A DNA stretch of 64,000 nt from JAMOBE01 sp039908285 (GTDB taxonomy: Bacteria; Pseudomonadota; Alphaproteobacteria; Rhodospirillales; Rhodospirillaceae): the NCBI GenBank assembly GCA_039908285.1, contig JAMOBE010000007.1:3033-67032 (forward strand), written 5' to 3'. Below, one piece after another: positions 62,599-64,000 of this stretch (positions are counted from its first letter, which is position 1; each line of letters starts with the position of its first letter). The notes under the pieces were generated by a model that saw only the letters and a program-made list of their open reading frames with translations, searched no databases and had not been told where the DNA came from. The position numbers and the translations under genes are program-made.

Positions 62599-62922
62599 AT
62601 GGCGAACGGGATTTTCGCCAGCGGCAGTGCCCTGAACACCAAGCTGCTGGCTGCTCTGAGTTACTTTGGAATTCTTTGCTTCGTGCCACTCATCGTCAAC
62701 AAGGACGATGAATTCGTGGCCTTCCATGCCAAGCAGGGGCTTATCCTGTGGGTGTGGGCGATGCTGGCGCTGTTTGTCGTCTACCTCCCCGGTGTCGGCA
62801 AGCTGCTGTTCCAGGTCAGCGCGTTTGGCGTTCCCGCCTATTCCCTGGTCGGACTGGTGGCGGTGGCCCTCAACAAGACCTGGAAGCTGCCGGGCGTCTA
62901 CGAGGTGGCCAGCAAGATCTAG
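62599..62922 (+). CDS. mmsF: MmsF-like magnetosome membrane protein
   Basis: 107 residues, three TM helices. It starts at ATG 62599 with GGAAGGAAGG upstream, 30 bases after the mms6-like stop. Family segments are LSYFGILCFVPLIVNKDDEF, FHAKQGLILWVWAM and YSLVGLVAVALNKTWKLP. MmsF is a master determinant of magnetite crystal morphology in Magnetospirillum. It is the same length as the mamF-like product at 30.3 kb and clearly homologous. The family fold is DUF4870/Tic20-like, so the magnetosome role relies on the adjacent mms6-like gene. Confidence 0.82.
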   Translation: MANGIFASGSALNTKLLAALSYFGILCFVPLIVNKDDEFVAFHAKQGLILWVWAMLALFVVYLPGVGKLLFQVSAFGVPAYSLVGLVAVALNKTWKLPGVYEVASKI

Positions 62923-62985
62923 GGCACCTCCAAACGCCTTCTTTCCCCTCAATGGGCTACCGTGCGCATACCAGCACCCCGCAAA

Positions 62986-63155
62986 CTTAAGCCCTCCCCC
63001 TCGATGGGGGAGGGTTTGGGTGGGGGTGGCAGAGGGGCGCGCATATGTAGCAGTATGTTCGCACAAAAGCTGAATTCTTGGGCGCATACCGATGCACCTA
63101 CGTGCGGCACCATCACCCCCACCCAACCCTCCCCCATCGAGGGGGAGGGCTTAAG
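62986..63155. repeat. Facing copies of type A hairpin (170 bp)
   Basis: Two 42-43 base arms (62986-63028 and 63114-63155) are inverted copies of each other, differing by one base, and each contains a CCCTCCCCC-type hairpin of its own. About 85 bases of unremarkable sequence separate them. The pair sits right behind mmsF, where it may end the transcript. The arms start CTTAAG at both outer ends. Confidence 0.8.
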
Positions 63156-63185
63156 TCTGCTGGAAACACTTTTCACCCGTTTGCC

Positions 63186-63665
63186 CTATCTGGCTCCCGG
63201 TGAGCACACCAGGTCCCTCTGCCAGACGTGCACGACCTCGCCGACATAGGCGAACGAGGCGACCAACAGCGCCGCCGTAACGATGGCCGCAAGGTACCAT
63301 ACGCCCCGCGGAGTCGGCCGCCCCGCGCGCGAGGCCGGTTTGCTGTCGGCGATGGCGAGCAGGCGTTCGTTGATGGCGCGCAGATCCTCCTTCAGCTCGG
63401 TACGCAGGGCGGTGATCTCGTCCCTGATCTCGGAACGCAGACCGGCGAGATCGCTCTTCGATTCGCTCCGCAGGGCCAGGGCCTCGCTGCGGATGTCCGC
63501 CCTGGCCTCGGCCAGTTCGGTCCTCGTGACGAGGTGCGGCATGGTCGCCGTGATGAAACCGTGCATCTCGGCAACCCGCGGCTCCAGGCGCGACAAAATC
63601 GCGCTGATGCTGCTGATTTCAGTCTCCATGAGGGAGGTGCTGGCATCATCCATGCCGCGAGACAT
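63186..63665 (-). CDS. Coiled-coil/TM protein of unknown function
   Basis: 159 residues from ATG 63665; ATG 63653 and TTG 63689 are alternatives and no start has a good ribosome-binding site. The middle (about 50-115) is a long coiled coil with repeated IRSE and LRSE units (RADIRSEALALRSESKSDLA, GLRSEIRDEITALRTELKED). A TM helix (LAAIVTAALLVASFAYV) lies near the C-terminus. The pattern resembles DUF1640-like and MCU-regulator-like proteins, as in the gene at 27 kb, but no family is claimed. It has an ordinary GC content. Confidence 0.6.
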   Translation of the reverse strand: MSRGMDDASTSLMETEISSISAILSRLEPRVAEMHGFITATMPHLVTRTELAEARADIRSEALALRSESKSDLAGLRSEIRDEITALRTELKEDLRAINERLLAIADSKPASRAGRPTPRGVWYLAAIVTAALLVASFAYVGEVVHVWQRDLVCSPGAR

Positions 63666-63700
63666 TGGCGTCGAGTCGTGACCCGTCAAGGAGCGCCCCC

Positions 63701-63788
63701 CGTATTACTGATCTCAAGAATTTTCGCTCGCGGCGACGATTCTTGAGATCAGTAATACGATTCTTTTTGGTTGCGGCTCCGCCGCGAC
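63701..63788. repeat. Palindrome with conserved tail (type B, copy 2)
   Basis: 21-bp arms (63701-63721 and 63739-63759) and a tail ATTCTTTTTGGTTGCGGC followed by the small TCCGCCGC hairpin. The tail from CTTTTTGG onward is the same as at 49.9 kb. Read on the minus strand it encodes the last 24 residues of the small gene below. Confidence 0.8.
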
Positions 63789-63917
63789 AGGATTCATCCA
63801 TGCGCGCAGGGCCTCGGCCATGGTGTCGGGCGACAGCGCCCCGAACGGCTCTCCCCCGGACGCCACCACGCCCGGCGGCGACTCGCCGAGTGCCGCCAGA
63901 ACCTCGGCCTGCGACAT
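63714..63917 (-). CDS. Small protein with repeat-encoded C-terminus
   Basis: 67 residues from ATG 63917, but the frame is open to the window edge and the ATG has no ribosome-binding site, so the true gene may begin outside. MSQAEVLAALGESPPGV to ALRAWMNPV is the gene-like part; no family was recognised. The remaining residues, AAEPQPKRIVLLISRIVAAS, are coded by the type B palindrome. Upstream, the same frame runs through a type A repeat. A protein framed by two repeats on both sides is unusual. Whether it is expressed is unknown. Confidence 0.35.
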   Translation of the reverse strand: MSQAEVLAALGESPPGVVASGGEPFGALSPDTMAEALRAWMNPVAAEPQPKRIVLLISRIVAASENS

Positions 63918-63950
63918 GGCCGGGGCTTCGCCGGAGGAGGGAGGGGGAGA

Positions 63951-64000
63951 CTCAGAGCCTGAAAATGTATTCGGAACCAGAACTCCCTCTCCCCCTCGAG
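63951..64000. repeat. Type A repeat at the right edge (partial)
   Basis: GACTCAGAGCCTGAAAATGT, then ATTCGGAACCAGAACTCC and half of the type A hairpin CCTCTCCCCCTCGAG, cut by the window end. The CTGAAAATGTATTCGGAAC linker matches, inverted, the piece next to the copy at 52.3 kb and the ends of the element at 35.9 kb. Confidence 0.65.

Noticed and set aside
61834..63126. 430-codon minus-strand frame opposite mms6-mmsF
   Set aside because: It is antisense to two family-supported genes with good ribosome-binding sites, and consists of Gly/Arg/Ala-rich low-complexity sequence.

Overview
The window is GC-rich chromosomal DNA from an alphaproteobacterium, most likely a Rhodospirillales member of the Magnetospirillum/Paramagnetospirillum type. 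Three things point there: an F1-only ATP synthase operon (atpHAGDC, with no F0 genes beside it); several two-component, HAMP and receiver proteins; and two gene pairs of the magnetosome-biomineralisation families (Mms6/MmsF-like and MamF/MamD-like). Most of the window is housekeeping. No rRNA, tRNA, CRISPR array or complete insertion sequence was seen.

Layout. 0.1-4.7 kb (minus): a HAMP-MFS fusion, a membrane sensor, a receiver and an L-2-hydroxyglutarate-oxidase-like protein. 4.9-8.8 kb: a CheZ-like phosphatase, a methyltransferase, TerC and a MoxR-like ATPase. 8.8-13.7 kb: DUF1289, xerC-DUF484, a transaldolase-like fsa and priA. 14.0-19.0 kb: atpHAGDC, followed by a repeat-rich 566-bp gap holding a 161-bp MITE-like element. 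19.5-27.4 kb: a Crp/Fnr regulator, an Ntn-hydrolase-like protein, a PEP-CTERM protein behind a sigma54-type promoter, purB, a large hybrid kinase and a hendecad coiled-coil protein. 27.5-32.3 kb (minus): a methyltransferase-glycosyltransferase fusion, MamD-like, MamF-like, and amtB with its own sigma54-type promoter. 32.5-34 kb: a scrapyard with a frameshifted nuclease fragment, an orphan antitoxin and a small inverted-repeat element. 34-45 kb: ychF, an esterase, a CMD-Rieske fusion, ferredoxin reductase, an Rpn-type nuclease, and a PEP-CTERM/exosortase-associated cluster (glycosyltransferase, PrsT-like, PrsR-like, TIGR03013-type sugar transferase). 45.5-55.1 kb: ubiD, an AT-rich membrane-protein cassette, truB-rpsO-pnp, DUF29, a GDPD and a flavin oxidoreductase. 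55.1-60.2 kb: a signalling block of a receiver/HATPase/SpoIIE phosphatase, a protein kinase, a vWA protein and a pseudo-receiver with polyproline arms. 60.3-62.9 kb: a CDF metal transporter with three C-terminal dimerisation-like modules, then mms6-like and mmsF-like genes.

How the pieces may work together. The PrsR-like sigma54 activator (42.4 kb) is a good candidate regulator of the PEP-CTERM gene at 21.6 kb, which carries a GG-N10-GC promoter. The kinase, vWA and PP2C-type phosphatase block resembles the TerY-P triad architecture. The two magnetosome-like pairs lie about 31 kb apart among housekeeping genes, share an identical 16-residue signature, and have no mamAB-type genes near them in this window. 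They look like paralogues outside a canonical magnetosome island, or like a dispersed island.

The window is also littered with palindromic elements: a CCCTCTCCCCC-type hairpin in about eight places, long nested palindromes, and a hairpin with a conserved tail. Some of these are read through as protein, most clearly inside the polyproline pseudo-receiver and at the C-terminus of a small gene at the right edge.
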